The translations under genes and the position numbers were made by a program. Below the pieces are notes generated by a model that saw only the letters and a program-made list of their open reading frames with translations, was not told the origin of the DNA and did no database searches. Of a stretch of DNA of 6,342 nt, positions 1 through 6,074 are shown in pieces. Where the stretch lies: the NCBI GenBank assembly GCA_943914555.1, contig CALUCM010000038.1, forward strand, positions 1-6,342, in the 5' to 3' direction. The stretch is from an uncultured Francisella sp. (GTDB lineage Bacteria; Pseudomonadota; Gammaproteobacteria; Burkholderiales; Neisseriaceae). Numbering within the stretch: position 1 is the stretch's first letter; each line of letters starts with the position of its first letter.

Positions 1-57
1 ATGCAAGTCAGAAGCCTTCATTTGCACAGTTTCTGTCAATAGCTGGCGAATATCCAT
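1..57 (-). CDS. pilT: Type IV pilus retraction ATPase PilT, N-terminal fragment (cut by window edge)
   Basis: The minus strand from position 57 reads MDIRQLLTETVQMKASDLH and runs off the left edge, so only 19 codons are visible. This matches the start of PilT, which typically opens MDI..LL......ASDLHL. PilT is the cytoplasmic hexameric ATPase that depolymerises type IV pili and drives twitching motility. The ATG has a good ribosome binding site (AAGGA at 68-72, about 10 bases upstream). The context supports the call: pilT is divergently paired with yggS-proC in Pseudomonas and Moraxellaceae. The Walker A and B motifs lie outside the window, so the paralogue PilU is not strictly excluded, but the neighbours and the opening residues favour PilT. 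Confidence 0.82.
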   Translation of the reverse strand, partial: MDIRQLLTETVQMKASDLH

Positions 58-87
58 AATATGATTATCCTTTTTTATAACGATAAG

Positions 88-116
88 TTGACGATAGTGA
101 ATAAAATATTGAGAAT
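88..116 (+). promoter_or_regulatory. Candidate sigma-70 promoter for yggS-proC
   Basis: TTGACG (88-93, 5 of 6 matches to consensus) is followed after 17 bases by GAGAAT (111-116, 4 of 6). It lies in the divergent pilT/yggS intergenic region, where a promoter for the yggS-proC pair is expected. The -10 box is weak, so this is only a candidate. Confidence 0.25.
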
Positions 117-211
117 AAATAGTTAAGTTGAGCGTTTCAAGTATCAGGGGTTTTCCCCTTCGCACGGAATGGATTATACCTGAGAACGAATGGTTTTTTA
201 TGGTAAGAGCA

Positions 212-886
212 ATGCAAACAGCAGAAAAATTATTGAAAACAGTGTGTGACCGGATTACAGCGGCTCAAGTAGCAAATCAGTGCGCGGATAAAGTGAAACT
301 GTTGGCAGTTAGTAAAACCTTTTCAGCTGAAAAAGTAATGGATTTTTATCAGCTGGGTCAGCGAGATTTTGGGGAAAATTATATACAGGAGTGGATCAGC
401 AAGAAAAAACAATTGCCTAGCGATATTGTATGGCATGTGATTGGTCATGTGCAGCGTAATAAAAGTAAATGGGTAGCAAATGAGGCTGATTGGTTGCACA
501 CTTTGGATGGTGGGGCATTAGCTACACGTCTGAATTATCAGCGGCCAATTGATAAACAACCTTTACAAGTGTGTATTGAAATCAATATTTCAGGTGCGAT
601 GCAAAAATGGGGTATAAAAATAAATGAGCTGCCGATGATGATAGAACAAGTATTATCATTACCTCATCTATGCTTGCGTGGACTGATGTGTGTGCCAGAT
701 GGAGAAAATCCGATACAGCTGATAGAACAAATGCAACAGATGAAAGAGTTATTTCATCAATTAAAACGAGAGATTAGCACTGTAGACACACTTTCTATGG
801 GCATGTCTAATGATCTGGAGCTAGCTATTGCCCACGGTGCTACTTTTGTTCGGATTGGCAGTGCCTTATTTGGGAGTAGACAATGA
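212..886 (+). CDS. yggS: YggS family pyridoxal 5'-phosphate homeostasis protein
   Basis: This is a cytoplasmic PLP-binding protein of the YggS/PROSC (PLPBP) family. The family has an alanine-racemase-like TIM-barrel fold without known catalysis and buffers PLP and amino-acid/keto-acid pools. With the start at 212 the product is 224 residues. Visible motifs are LLAVSK with the PLP-binding Lys at residue 35 (36 in E. coli YggS), FGENY at 53-57, WHVIGHVQRNK at 74-84, GLMCVP at 157-162, SMGMSND at 195-201, which helps hold the PLP phosphate, and VRIGSALFG at 213-221. The frame stays open back to a TTG at 128, but those extra residues look non-coding. ATG 200 (228 residues) is a real alternative; I prefer 212 because it places the Lys at the family position. 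Neither start has a good Shine-Dalgarno sequence. The stop overlaps the proC start (ATGA), so the two are co-translated. Confidence 0.93.
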   Translation: MQTAEKLLKTVCDRITAAQVANQCADKVKLLAVSKTFSAEKVMDFYQLGQRDFGENYIQEWISKKKQLPSDIVWHVIGHVQRNKSKWVANEADWLHTLDGGALATRLNYQRPIDKQPLQVCIEINISGAMQKWGIKINELPMMIEQVLSLPHLCLRGLMCVPDGENPIQLIEQMQQMKELFHQLKREISTVDTLSMGMSNDLELAIAHGATFVRIGSALFGSRQ

Positions 887-1698
887 ATGTCAATGAGGGA
901 CAAATATATTTTTTAGGTGGCGGTAATATGGTAGAAGCGATGATTCAAGGTGGCTTCCTGGCACCTTCTTTCTCTGTAACAATCATTGAGAGAAAAGCAC
1001 AACGCCGCCAGGAGTTGAGTAAGCGCTATCCTAGTATCAAAGTATGTGATCGTTTAGACCACTTACTTGATAGGCATGACATCATTTTTATCGGTGTTAA
1101 ACCACAAGATATACAAAAAGCGTTGTTAGATTTTGTACCTGAAGATGCTTTAGTTGTTTCTATGGTCTCTGGAATTAGGCTTAAAAGTCTTCATCATATG
1201 ATTGGTAAAGATGCCCGCATTATTCGCATGATGCCCAATCTCCCCTGCAGGGTCAAAAAAGGAGTTTATGGATTATATAGTGGTGCACGAGTTCTTAAAG
1301 AAGATAAATCTAGGTTAGAAAGTTTGCTCTCTTCTTCAGGACTGTGTTTATGGTTAGATAAAGAGGATTTATTACATAGTGTCACAGCTTTATCTGGATC
1401 AGGGCCTGGCTATATATTTTATATGATGCAGGCCTATTTTACTGCTGCACAGGCGCTGGGTTTATCTGATGAAGTTGCTAAGATATTAGTGGTGAGAACG
1501 TTTTTAGGGGCAAGTTATATGGCTGAAGCAGCAATAGATATTGGATTTGAACAAATGCAACAACAGGTGACTTCTCCAAATGGAACCACTGCTGCAGCCA
1601 TCGAGGTGTTTAAAAAATATCAAATGGATCAAACCATAGAAAAAGCCATTAAAGCATGTGCAGCGCGCTCAGAAGAAATAGCGAAAACAGTACAATAG
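883..1698 (+). CDS. proC: Pyrroline-5-carboxylate reductase
   Basis: ProC catalyses the last step of proline synthesis, NAD(P)H-dependent reduction of 1-pyrroline-5-carboxylate to L-proline, in the cytoplasm. The product is 271 residues, the usual length. The N-terminal Rossmann domain shows FLGGGNM (10-16), VKPQ (72-75) and MPN (117-119). The C-terminal helical dimerisation domain shows ALSGSGPGY (169-177) and VTSPNGTT (229-236), the family signature region. Several positions depart from the common forms: MPNLPC instead of MPNTPA, SGSGPGY instead of SGSGPAY, and SPNGTT instead of SPGGTT. The gene is therefore somewhat diverged, though the frame and architecture are intact. GGGAG at 872-876 lies 6 bases before the ATG, which overlaps the yggS stop by 4 bases. 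The yggS-proC pairing is widely conserved and links PLP and amino-acid homeostasis. Confidence 0.95.
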   Translation: MNVNEGQIYFLGGGNMVEAMIQGGFLAPSFSVTIIERKAQRRQELSKRYPSIKVCDRLDHLLDRHDIIFIGVKPQDIQKALLDFVPEDALVVSMVSGIRLKSLHHMIGKDARIIRMMPNLPCRVKKGVYGLYSGARVLKEDKSRLESLLSSSGLCLWLDKEDLLHSVTALSGSGPGYIFYMMQAYFTAAQALGLSDEVAKILVVRTFLGASYMAEAAIDIGFEQMQQQVTSPNGTTAAAIEVFKKYQMDQTIEKAIKACAARSEEIAKTVQ

Positions 1699-1747
1699 AA
1701 AATAGTGATGACTTCTGTCTTAGGAGAGCAAAAGATGGCTACAAGTG

Positions 1748-1788
1748 AACAAACAACCTTATGGATATTACTCCCAAGGTTGTTTGTT
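1748..1788. terminator. Hairpin between convergent proC and SDR genes, possible bidirectional terminator
   Basis: AACAAACAACCTT (1748-1760) and AAGGTTGTTTGTT (1776-1788) form a perfect 13-bp stem with a 15-base loop. It lies between the proC stop (1698) and the end of the convergent dehydrogenase gene (1826), where a shared terminator would be expected. The stem is AT-rich, and neither side has a proper T-run after it, although the 3' arm on the plus strand is itself T-rich. Termination efficiency is therefore uncertain. Confidence 0.5.
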
Positions 1789-1825
1789 GTAAGGCAGCTG
1801 TGAGTAAATCTATTCTCTATCATCT

Positions 1826-2662
1826 TTAATGAGGGCGTCCAGTAAAATTATCCATTGAATTGTAGATGCGCAGAATATGCTCAGCGACCCAATCCCATAT
1901 TGGTAAGGGTAATATACCCTTTACTAGTCCTGATAAGCTTACTGTAAATGGTTTATAAACAATTGCTTTACCCCGTTTCATCGCAGACCAAGCGGTGTCT
2001 ACTGCAGACTCTGGTGTCACTATTGGCATTAAGAGCATACTTTTTGCACCAGCAAACATTCCAGTACTAATGTAGGTTGGACAAAAAGTGGTAACACGCA
2101 TGTGCGAATACCCTGATTTTTTTAATTCTAAACGTAAAGAATCACTCCAGCCCAGTGCGGCCCACTTTGAGGCCGCATACACTGACATATTGGGATTAGA
2201 AACCAAACCTGCTGCCGAAGCCACATTTAAAATACGCTTTTCTTTGGTTGTATCGGCAATCATTTCTTCAATAAACTGCAAAGTGACATACATCGGTGCT
2301 AATGCATTGATAGCCATTGTTGAATCAATGTCTTTTTTTTCATCCAACTTCCAAAAAAATTGGTTGCCAGAAATCACACCTGCGTTATTAATAAGCACAT
2401 CAATGCCTGAAAATCCAGGTAGAGATTTAGTGGCCAAGGCGACTTCTTTGATTGATTCTAATTGGCTTAGATCAACTACCGTGCCTGCCACATTTGCTCC
2501 TTTACTTTCTAATAGATTAATTGTTTCGCGAAGTTGGTTTTCTTGGATGTCCCATAGAATGATTTGCTTGGCTTTTTCCTGAGCTGCTTTGAGCGCATAC
2601 AACTTTCCCATCCCCATTGCTGCTCCTGTGATTAGGACGGTTTTGTTATTAATTGTGAACAT
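1826..2662 (-). CDS. Classical short-chain dehydrogenase/reductase, SDR16C (retinol dehydrogenase)-like
   Basis: This is an NAD(P)-dependent oxidoreductase of 278 residues with the full classical SDR set: cofactor loop TGAAMGMG (12-19), Asp38 at the end of beta-2 (LWD, suggesting NAD(H) over NADP(H)), NNAG (92-95), structural Asn119, catalytic Ser149 (NVASAAG), and Tyr162 and Lys166 (YAASK). The LWDI stretch, VASAAG and CPTYISTGM resemble the SDR16C group (17beta-HSD11, RDH10 and relatives), which act on retinoids, steroids and other hydrophobic alcohols. The C-terminal tail (about 235-270) is hydrophobic and amphipathic, compatible with peripheral membrane contact. It is the second gene of a minus-strand operon, starting 13 bases after the aldehyde dehydrogenase stop. 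Its ribosome binding site (AAGGA at 2670-2674) lies 7 bases before the ATG and begins within a few bases of that stop. The natural substrate cannot be read from the sequence; a long-chain alcohol or aldehyde is inferred from the partner gene. Confidence 0.9.
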   Translation of the reverse strand: MFTINNKTVLITGAAMGMGKLYALKAAQEKAKQIILWDIQENQLRETINLLESKGANVAGTVVDLSQLESIKEVALATKSLPGFSGIDVLINNAGVISGNQFFWKLDEKKDIDSTMAINALAPMYVTLQFIEEMIADTTKEKRILNVASAAGLVSNPNMSVYAASKWAALGWSDSLRLELKKSGYSHMRVTTFCPTYISTGMFAGAKSMLLMPIVTPESAVDTAWSAMKRGKAIVYKPFTVSLSGLVKGILPLPIWDWVAEHILRIYNSMDNFTGRPH

Positions 2663-2675
2663 AGTTAAATCCTTT

Positions 2676-4082
2676 CTAGTTTTTTATCAGTAGCTTGGTA
2701 ATTAATCGAGAGAGATATCCATATGGTGCATAGATAAACCACATTGTATCAGGCCATAAAGATTTATTAAGGATTGGTTTTAGATGGCTAAAAGTGGTAA
2801 AGGAAAAGTAACCATGATAACTACCTTGCCCACTTGTACCAATACCGCCAAAAGGTAGATTTCTAGCGCTTAAGTGTGCAACTGGTAAGTTGAATCCAAG
2901 TTCCCCAGAAGAAGTTTCTTGTATCAAGCGCTGTTTTTCTTTTTTAATATTAGTGAAGGCATATAAGGCCAAAGGTTTTGGGCGTTCATTAATAATCTGA
3001 ATCGCTTCATCAAAATTTTCTACTCGCACAATGGGTAAGATGGGACCAAAAATTTCTGTTTGCATTAAAGGGGCGTCAAGAGATATTTCATCAACTATAG
3101 TAGGAGCAATGTACCTATCTTGGTCATTGATGTCTGCACCAGTTATGATTTGCGAAGGTGTAACAGAAGCTAGCAATTTTTTTAAACGCTGTAGATGACA
3201 TTCATTGATAATTCGCCCATAAGATGGGCTTTTTTCTGGCTGTTCCCCATACAGATTTTTTAATGCAGAAATTAAGTGCTTGCCCAATTGTTTAGCAGTT
3301 GAGGAAGTAGCTAGTACATAATCTGGGGCCACACAGGTTTGACCTGCATTAAGAAATTTACCCCAGGCAAGTCGCTGAGCAGCTTTTTTAAGATCGGTAC
3401 TATCACTCACCCATACGGGAGATTTACCACCTAACTCTAAAGTTACAGGAGTGAGGTGTTTAGCAGCAGCACTAGAGATGATACGTGCCACATGTTCATT
3501 CCCGGTATAGAAAATATGGTCAAATGATTCTTCTAGTATCATACTTGTTGTTTCGGCTCCTCCTTCAATCACGCCAATTGCTTCAGGATCAAGGTATTGT
3601 GGGATTAATTCAGCCAACTTGTTTGAGACAGCTAAAGACACTTCACTGGGTTTGATAAGTGCAACATTGCCTGCAGCAATGGCACCGACTAAGGGCAATA
3701 ACGATAGTTGCAGGGGATAATTCCAAGGTGCGATGATAAGCACCAAACCTAAAGGTTCATAAATTAATTTACCTATCGCAGGTTGCAAGGTTAAAGGCAT
3801 AAAACGGTATTTGGCTTTCATCCACTTTTTTAATCGTCTTAAGGCATACTTTATCTCTCCTTGCACAAAGGCAATTTCAGTGATCTGACTTTCTATAGGA
3901 TGCTTGCCTAGATCTTGCTTTAAAGCTAATTCCAATACATTAGCCTGTTCATCGAGTAATTTTTTTAGTGCAATTAACTGCGCTTGACGCCAGCTAAGTG
4001 ATTTTGTTTTTCCTGTTCTAAAGGTGGTTCTTAAGGCAGATATCATCTGCATAATAGATGCTTTATTTTTTGTTGCTGTCAT
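2676..4082 (-). CDS. Aldehyde dehydrogenase, class 3 (fatty/aromatic aldehyde) type
   Basis: This gene encodes an NAD(P)-dependent aldehyde dehydrogenase that oxidises aldehydes to carboxylic acids. The product is 468 residues, typical of the short ALDH3 class rather than the ~500-residue ALDH1/2 forms. Landmarks: PWNYP (119-123) with catalytic Asn121, KPSE (144-147), FYTGN (191-195) in the cofactor site, LELGGKSP (215-222) with the general base Glu216, nucleophile Cys250 in NAGQTC, and EIFGP (343-347). The ALDH3-style ending is LPFGGIG.SG.GSYHG...F..FSH (409-433). AKHLTPVTLELGGKSP and FYTGN match plant and fatty aldehyde dehydrogenase members of ALDH3, so the Asn in place of the usual Ser is family-normal. 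The C-terminus (447-466) is hydrophobic and may sit near membrane. The start is the first ATG after an in-frame stop at 4089-4091 and is preceded by TAGGAGG. It is the first gene of the operon with the downstream SDR. Coniferyl-aldehyde dehydrogenase is an alternative name used for similar proteins. Confidence 0.93.
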   Translation of the reverse strand: MTATKNKASIMQMISALRTTFRTGKTKSLSWRQAQLIALKKLLDEQANVLELALKQDLGKHPIESQITEIAFVQGEIKYALRRLKKWMKAKYRFMPLTLQPAIGKLIYEPLGLVLIIAPWNYPLQLSLLPLVGAIAAGNVALIKPSEVSLAVSNKLAELIPQYLDPEAIGVIEGGAETTSMILEESFDHIFYTGNEHVARIISSAAAKHLTPVTLELGGKSPVWVSDSTDLKKAAQRLAWGKFLNAGQTCVAPDYVLATSSTAKQLGKHLISALKNLYGEQPEKSPSYGRIINECHLQRLKKLLASVTPSQIITGADINDQDRYIAPTIVDEISLDAPLMQTEIFGPILPIVRVENFDEAIQIINERPKPLALYAFTNIKKEKQRLIQETSSGELGFNLPVAHLSARNLPFGGIGTSGQGSYHGYFSFTTFSHLKPILNKSLWPDTMWFIYAPYGYLSRLITKLLIKN

Positions 4083-4095
4083 AAAATTTTACTTT

Positions 4096-4102
4096 CCTCC
4101 TA
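4096..4102 (-). promoter_or_regulatory. Strong Shine-Dalgarno site of the aldehyde dehydrogenase gene
   Basis: The minus strand reads TAGGAGG here, a near-perfect complement to the 16S rRNA 3' end. It lies 13 bases before the ATG at 4082, longer than optimal. An in-frame stop at 4089-4091 rules out any earlier start, so this site fixes the start at 4082; later Met codons at residues 11 and 13 are too far away to use it. Confidence 0.7.
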
Positions 4103-4131
4103 AAAAAGGCAGCTCTCGTTAATTCCTTGAA

Positions 4132-4160
4132 AATATAAAACTCATTAATCATGTTTTGAA
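4132..4160 (-). promoter_or_regulatory. Candidate promoter for the aldehyde dehydrogenase-SDR operon
   Basis: On the minus strand, TTCAAA (4155-4160, 4 of 6 matches) and TATATT (4132-4137, 5 of 6) are separated by 17 bases. They sit 50-80 bases upstream of the aldehyde dehydrogenase ATG. The surroundings are AT-rich, so chance matches are likely. Confidence 0.3.
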
Positions 4161-4471
4161 AAGTTAGTCTCAAACTTAAGTCCTACCAGAGCCTGTATCA
4201 ATGTCATATGATTTATTGGCAGCTCGGGGAAGGTGTATCATTATGACAACACCATAGGTAGGTGCTAAAGAAATATAGCTGGCTAGGTGGTGATGAGGAT
4301 TGATGATATTTCTTAATTTAGCTTAGCGGATTATAATCAATTTACTAAAGAACAGGAAATTACGTTACTTTGAATTATATTGACGTTGCTATAGATGAAC
4401 TACGAAGCTATTCTCAGTTTGTTGTTTGTTAACAACAAGAAGTAATACTATTGCGAACTAGAGTAGTAGAG

Positions 4472-4501
4472 TAGACATTTACAGTGAGATTGTGCTAGAG
4501 T
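4472..4501 (+). promoter_or_regulatory. Candidate extended -10 promoter for dksA
   Basis: TAGACA (4472-4477, 5 of 6 matches to TTGACA) is followed after 18 bases by TAGAGT (4496-4501, 4 of 6), preceded by TGC, an extended -10 element. Transcription would begin near 4508 and give a leader of about 100 bases before the dksA ATG. A competing candidate is the perfect TATAAT at 4332-4337, which has only a poor -35 (TTTCTT, 4309-4314). Confidence 0.3.
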
Positions 4502-4503
4502 TG

Positions 4504-4543
4504 CAGCGCCTGTGCTTGTATCTGTTTAAGGGGCTGGTTTTTT
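4504..4543 (+). terminator. Terminator-like hairpin upstream of dksA (attenuator or small-RNA end?)
   Basis: CAGCGCC (4504-4510) can pair with GGGGCTG (4530-4536) in a 7-bp stem with one G-G mismatch and a 19-base loop, followed directly by G and six T (4537-4543). It points towards dksA and ends 67 bases before its ATG. The large loop and mismatch make it weak. If transcription starts upstream (for example at the 4332 TATAAT), it could attenuate dksA or end a short RNA. Confidence 0.35.
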
Positions 4544-4610
4544 AGTATTTTCCAACAATACGAAAAAAGCAGTGAGATTTTTAAAATGTACTAGTACGAT
4601 TGTGAGAAAT

Positions 4611-5039
4611 ATGGCAAAGAAAAAGAAGAAATTGACAGAAGAAGACATTAGAAATTGGTCAGGTCCAGAAGAGGATTATATGAATGAGGATCAGCTTGCC
4701 TTCTTTAAGGACTTGCTGTTATCGATACAAGACGATATTATTAATAAAGCAAATCGAACAACTGACTATCTGCAGCAGCAGTCAGCTACGCCAGATCCAG
4801 TGGATCGTGCTACTCTTGAAGAGGAGTACGCGTTGGAGCTACGCACCAGAGATAGGGAGCGCAAATTGTTGACGAAGGTGCAGGCATCGTTGAAACAGAT
4901 CGATGAAGGTACCTACGGTTATTGCTTGAACACTGGTGAACCAATCGGTTTGAAGCGGCTTTTGGCGAGACCCACAGCGACATTGTCTGTGGAATCTCAA
5001 GAAAGAAGAGAGCAAATGAAAAAACAATTTGCAGGTTAA
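4611..5039 (+). CDS. dksA: RNA polymerase-binding transcription factor DksA (zinc-less type)
   Basis: DksA binds in the secondary channel of RNA polymerase and, with ppGpp, represses rRNA promoters and activates amino-acid promoters. The product is 142 residues: a lysine-rich N-terminus, YMNEDQLAFFKDLL (23-36) entering the coiled coil, the coiled-coil tip motif DPVDRA (62-67) with the required Asp62, Asp65 and Ala67, the return helix ELRTRDRERKLL (76-87), then the globular domain with GTYGYC (100-105) and TGEPIGLKRLLARPTATL (108-125). The classical C4 zinc finger is broken: only Cys105 remains, the other three positions being Thr108, Ser126 and Ser129. Zinc-independent DksA proteins such as P. 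aeruginosa DksA2 and the alphaproteobacterial forms are known to function, so this is probably active. The frame opens earlier (GTG 4572), but ATG 4611 matches family N-termini; the ribosome binding site is weak (GTGAGA). The lipoprotein gene follows 19 bases downstream. Confidence 0.93.
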   Translation: MAKKKKKLTEEDIRNWSGPEEDYMNEDQLAFFKDLLLSIQDDIINKANRTTDYLQQQSATPDPVDRATLEEEYALELRTRDRERKLLTKVQASLKQIDEGTYGYCLNTGEPIGLKRLLARPTATLSVESQERREQMKKQFAG

Positions 5040-5058
5040 TTTTTTTTGGGGATTTAAT

Positions 5059-6048
5059 ATGAATAAGAAGTTACTCAGTTTACTTGTTTCAGGTATTTTA
5101 TTAGCTGCATGTAATGGTGCAAGTCAGACAGCTACAGACAATAACAGCACTGCAGCTACAAGCGACACGTCAGTGCCAGCAGCAAATAGCGCAGTTGTTA
5201 AAGATGCAAATAATGCATCCGTTACACAAAATGATGAGGAAGTTGCTGTTGCGCAAAAAGAGTTGTTAAAGGTTTTAAGTATCCAAGAAGAAGTGACTAG
5301 CGGTATGTTAGCCTACAGTAAAAATGCTGGGCCAATTAATCCTCAAGATCAACAACAAGGAATGAAATTTGAAGAGGAAGCACACCGTTTGGGTCAAGAA
5401 ATGCAAAGCAAACTAGACAGCTTAAATGTTACTAATCAGGATGTTAAGAACTTTTTAACTGCACAAAAAGAGTTTTCAGAAGCAAGTAATAAGGTTCATA
5501 ATTCAGTTAGTCAGATCAACAAGGAAACGGCTAATGGCAAGCTATCAGAGGCAAGTCAATCATTGTTAAAAGAAATGCAAGCTGCCCAAGCAAAAGTTCT
5601 TCAACAACAAGTTGCGTTAATAGGCAAATTTTCTCAATTAGGTAAGCCCACACCAGCAAAAGAGATATTACAGCTGAAAAATATCCAGAATAAAGAAGCA
5701 ATTCAGTTAGCTTCAGGAGTTCAGGGTCTCTTTAATAAAGGGGAAAAAGCCAGTGAAGAAACTGCGAAGAAATTTAATGAAGTATCTTCTAAAGTGAATC
5801 AGCAGGTGATGGGTGATTTGAAATCGCTTACTGTGCAGACGCCAGATGTTGAGGCATATCGTCAACAGCTGATTGCTTTAGCGCAGACTAAAGAGAAGAT
5901 TTTTAACAATTTTGACAAGGTAGCAAAATTGGCCAAAGCAAAACAGCCGCTAGATGGAGCAAGCAAACAGATATTTGCTCAGTTTCAGCAGCAAACAATT
6001 GATGCACAGAAAAAAGGTGCTGAGTTGTTGGCAAAATATGCTCAATAG
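5059..6048 (+). CDS. Helical outer-membrane-type lipoprotein with two internal repeats, function unknown
   Basis: I do not recognise the family. The 329-residue product has a classical lipoprotein signal: MNKK, a hydrophobic core, and lipobox LAAC with the lipidated Cys18. Residue +2 is Asn, not Asp, so Lol sorting to the outer membrane is expected. A low-complexity Ala/Ser/Thr/Asn linker follows (19-58), then Gln/Lys/Glu-rich helices with almost no Pro or Gly and no Cys, likely a periplasmic helical bundle or coiled coil. Residues ~67-193 and ~201-329 are related copies, sharing for example KF.E......Q.....L.SL.V...DV (from residues 103 and 238) and L..AS.......Q (from 162 and 298). ATG 5059 is chosen over an earlier in-frame ATG (5029, inside dksA) because it starts the signal peptide and has GGGGA at 5048-5052, 6 bases upstream. 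It is probably co-transcribed with dksA and is followed by a strong terminator. Confidence 0.85.
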   Translation: MNKKLLSLLVSGILLAACNGASQTATDNNSTAATSDTSVPAANSAVVKDANNASVTQNDEEVAVAQKELLKVLSIQEEVTSGMLAYSKNAGPINPQDQQQGMKFEEEAHRLGQEMQSKLDSLNVTNQDVKNFLTAQKEFSEASNKVHNSVSQINKETANGKLSEASQSLLKEMQAAQAKVLQQQVALIGKFSQLGKPTPAKEILQLKNIQNKEAIQLASGVQGLFNKGEKASEETAKKFNEVSSKVNQQVMGDLKSLTVQTPDVEAYRQQLIALAQTKEKIFNNFDKVAKLAKAKQPLDGASKQIFAQFQQQTIDAQKKGAELLAKYAQ

Positions 6049-6074
6049 TTTAAAGAGTCTATTTTGTTCAGATC

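Larger units (their letters stand above)
4083..4610. other. 528-bp intergenic region between the divergent dehydrogenase operon and dksA
   Basis: I find no gene here. Frames on both strands are closed at short intervals; the longest reading frames I followed are about 20 codons and lack ribosome binding sites. The region must carry promoters for both flanking transcription units. Visible elements are minus-strand -35/-10 boxes near 4132-4160, an isolated perfect TATAAT at 4332-4337 on the plus strand, an 8-bp hairpin with a TGTT loop (TTGTTGTT/AACAACAA, 4419-4438), a candidate extended -10 promoter at 4472-4501, and a terminator-like hairpin at 4504-4543. It is long for this gene-dense window. 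It could hold a small RNA, a regulated leader or the residue of a lost gene. Confidence 0.6.

Noticed and set aside
1629..1823. A 64-codon minus-strand frame covering the end of proC and the intergenic hairpin.
   Set aside because: It runs through the proC 3' end and the hairpin, and has no family resemblance.
2088..2582. A 164-codon plus-strand open frame inside the SDR gene.
   Set aside because: It is the complement of a gene with a complete set of SDR catalytic motifs, and its translation resembles no protein family.
4176..4241. A 21-residue minus-strand ORF in the intergenic region (begins MIHLPRAANK).
   Set aside because: It has no ribosome binding site, no recognisable similarity and very short length; chance ORFs of this size are common.
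4201..4257. An 18-residue plus-strand ORF (begins MSYDLLAARG) upstream of dksA.
   Set aside because: It is antisense to the other short frame, has no ribosome binding site and lies more than 350 bases from dksA, so there is no support for a leader peptide.
4380..4385. TTGACG as a -35 box for dksA.
   Set aside because: No acceptable -10 hexamer lies 16-18 bases downstream.
1779..4430. The same 10-mer GTTGTTTGTT occurs in the hairpin at 1779-1788 and in the hairpin at 4421-4430, suggesting a dispersed repeat.
   Set aside because: Flanking sequences do not match, and short low-complexity GT-rich words recur easily; there is no evidence of a repeat family.
4839..5027. A 62-codon minus-strand open frame antisense to dksA, and another at 4684-4872 on the plus strand in a different frame.
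   Set aside because: Both are shadows of the clear dksA frame, with no ribosome binding site or domain features.
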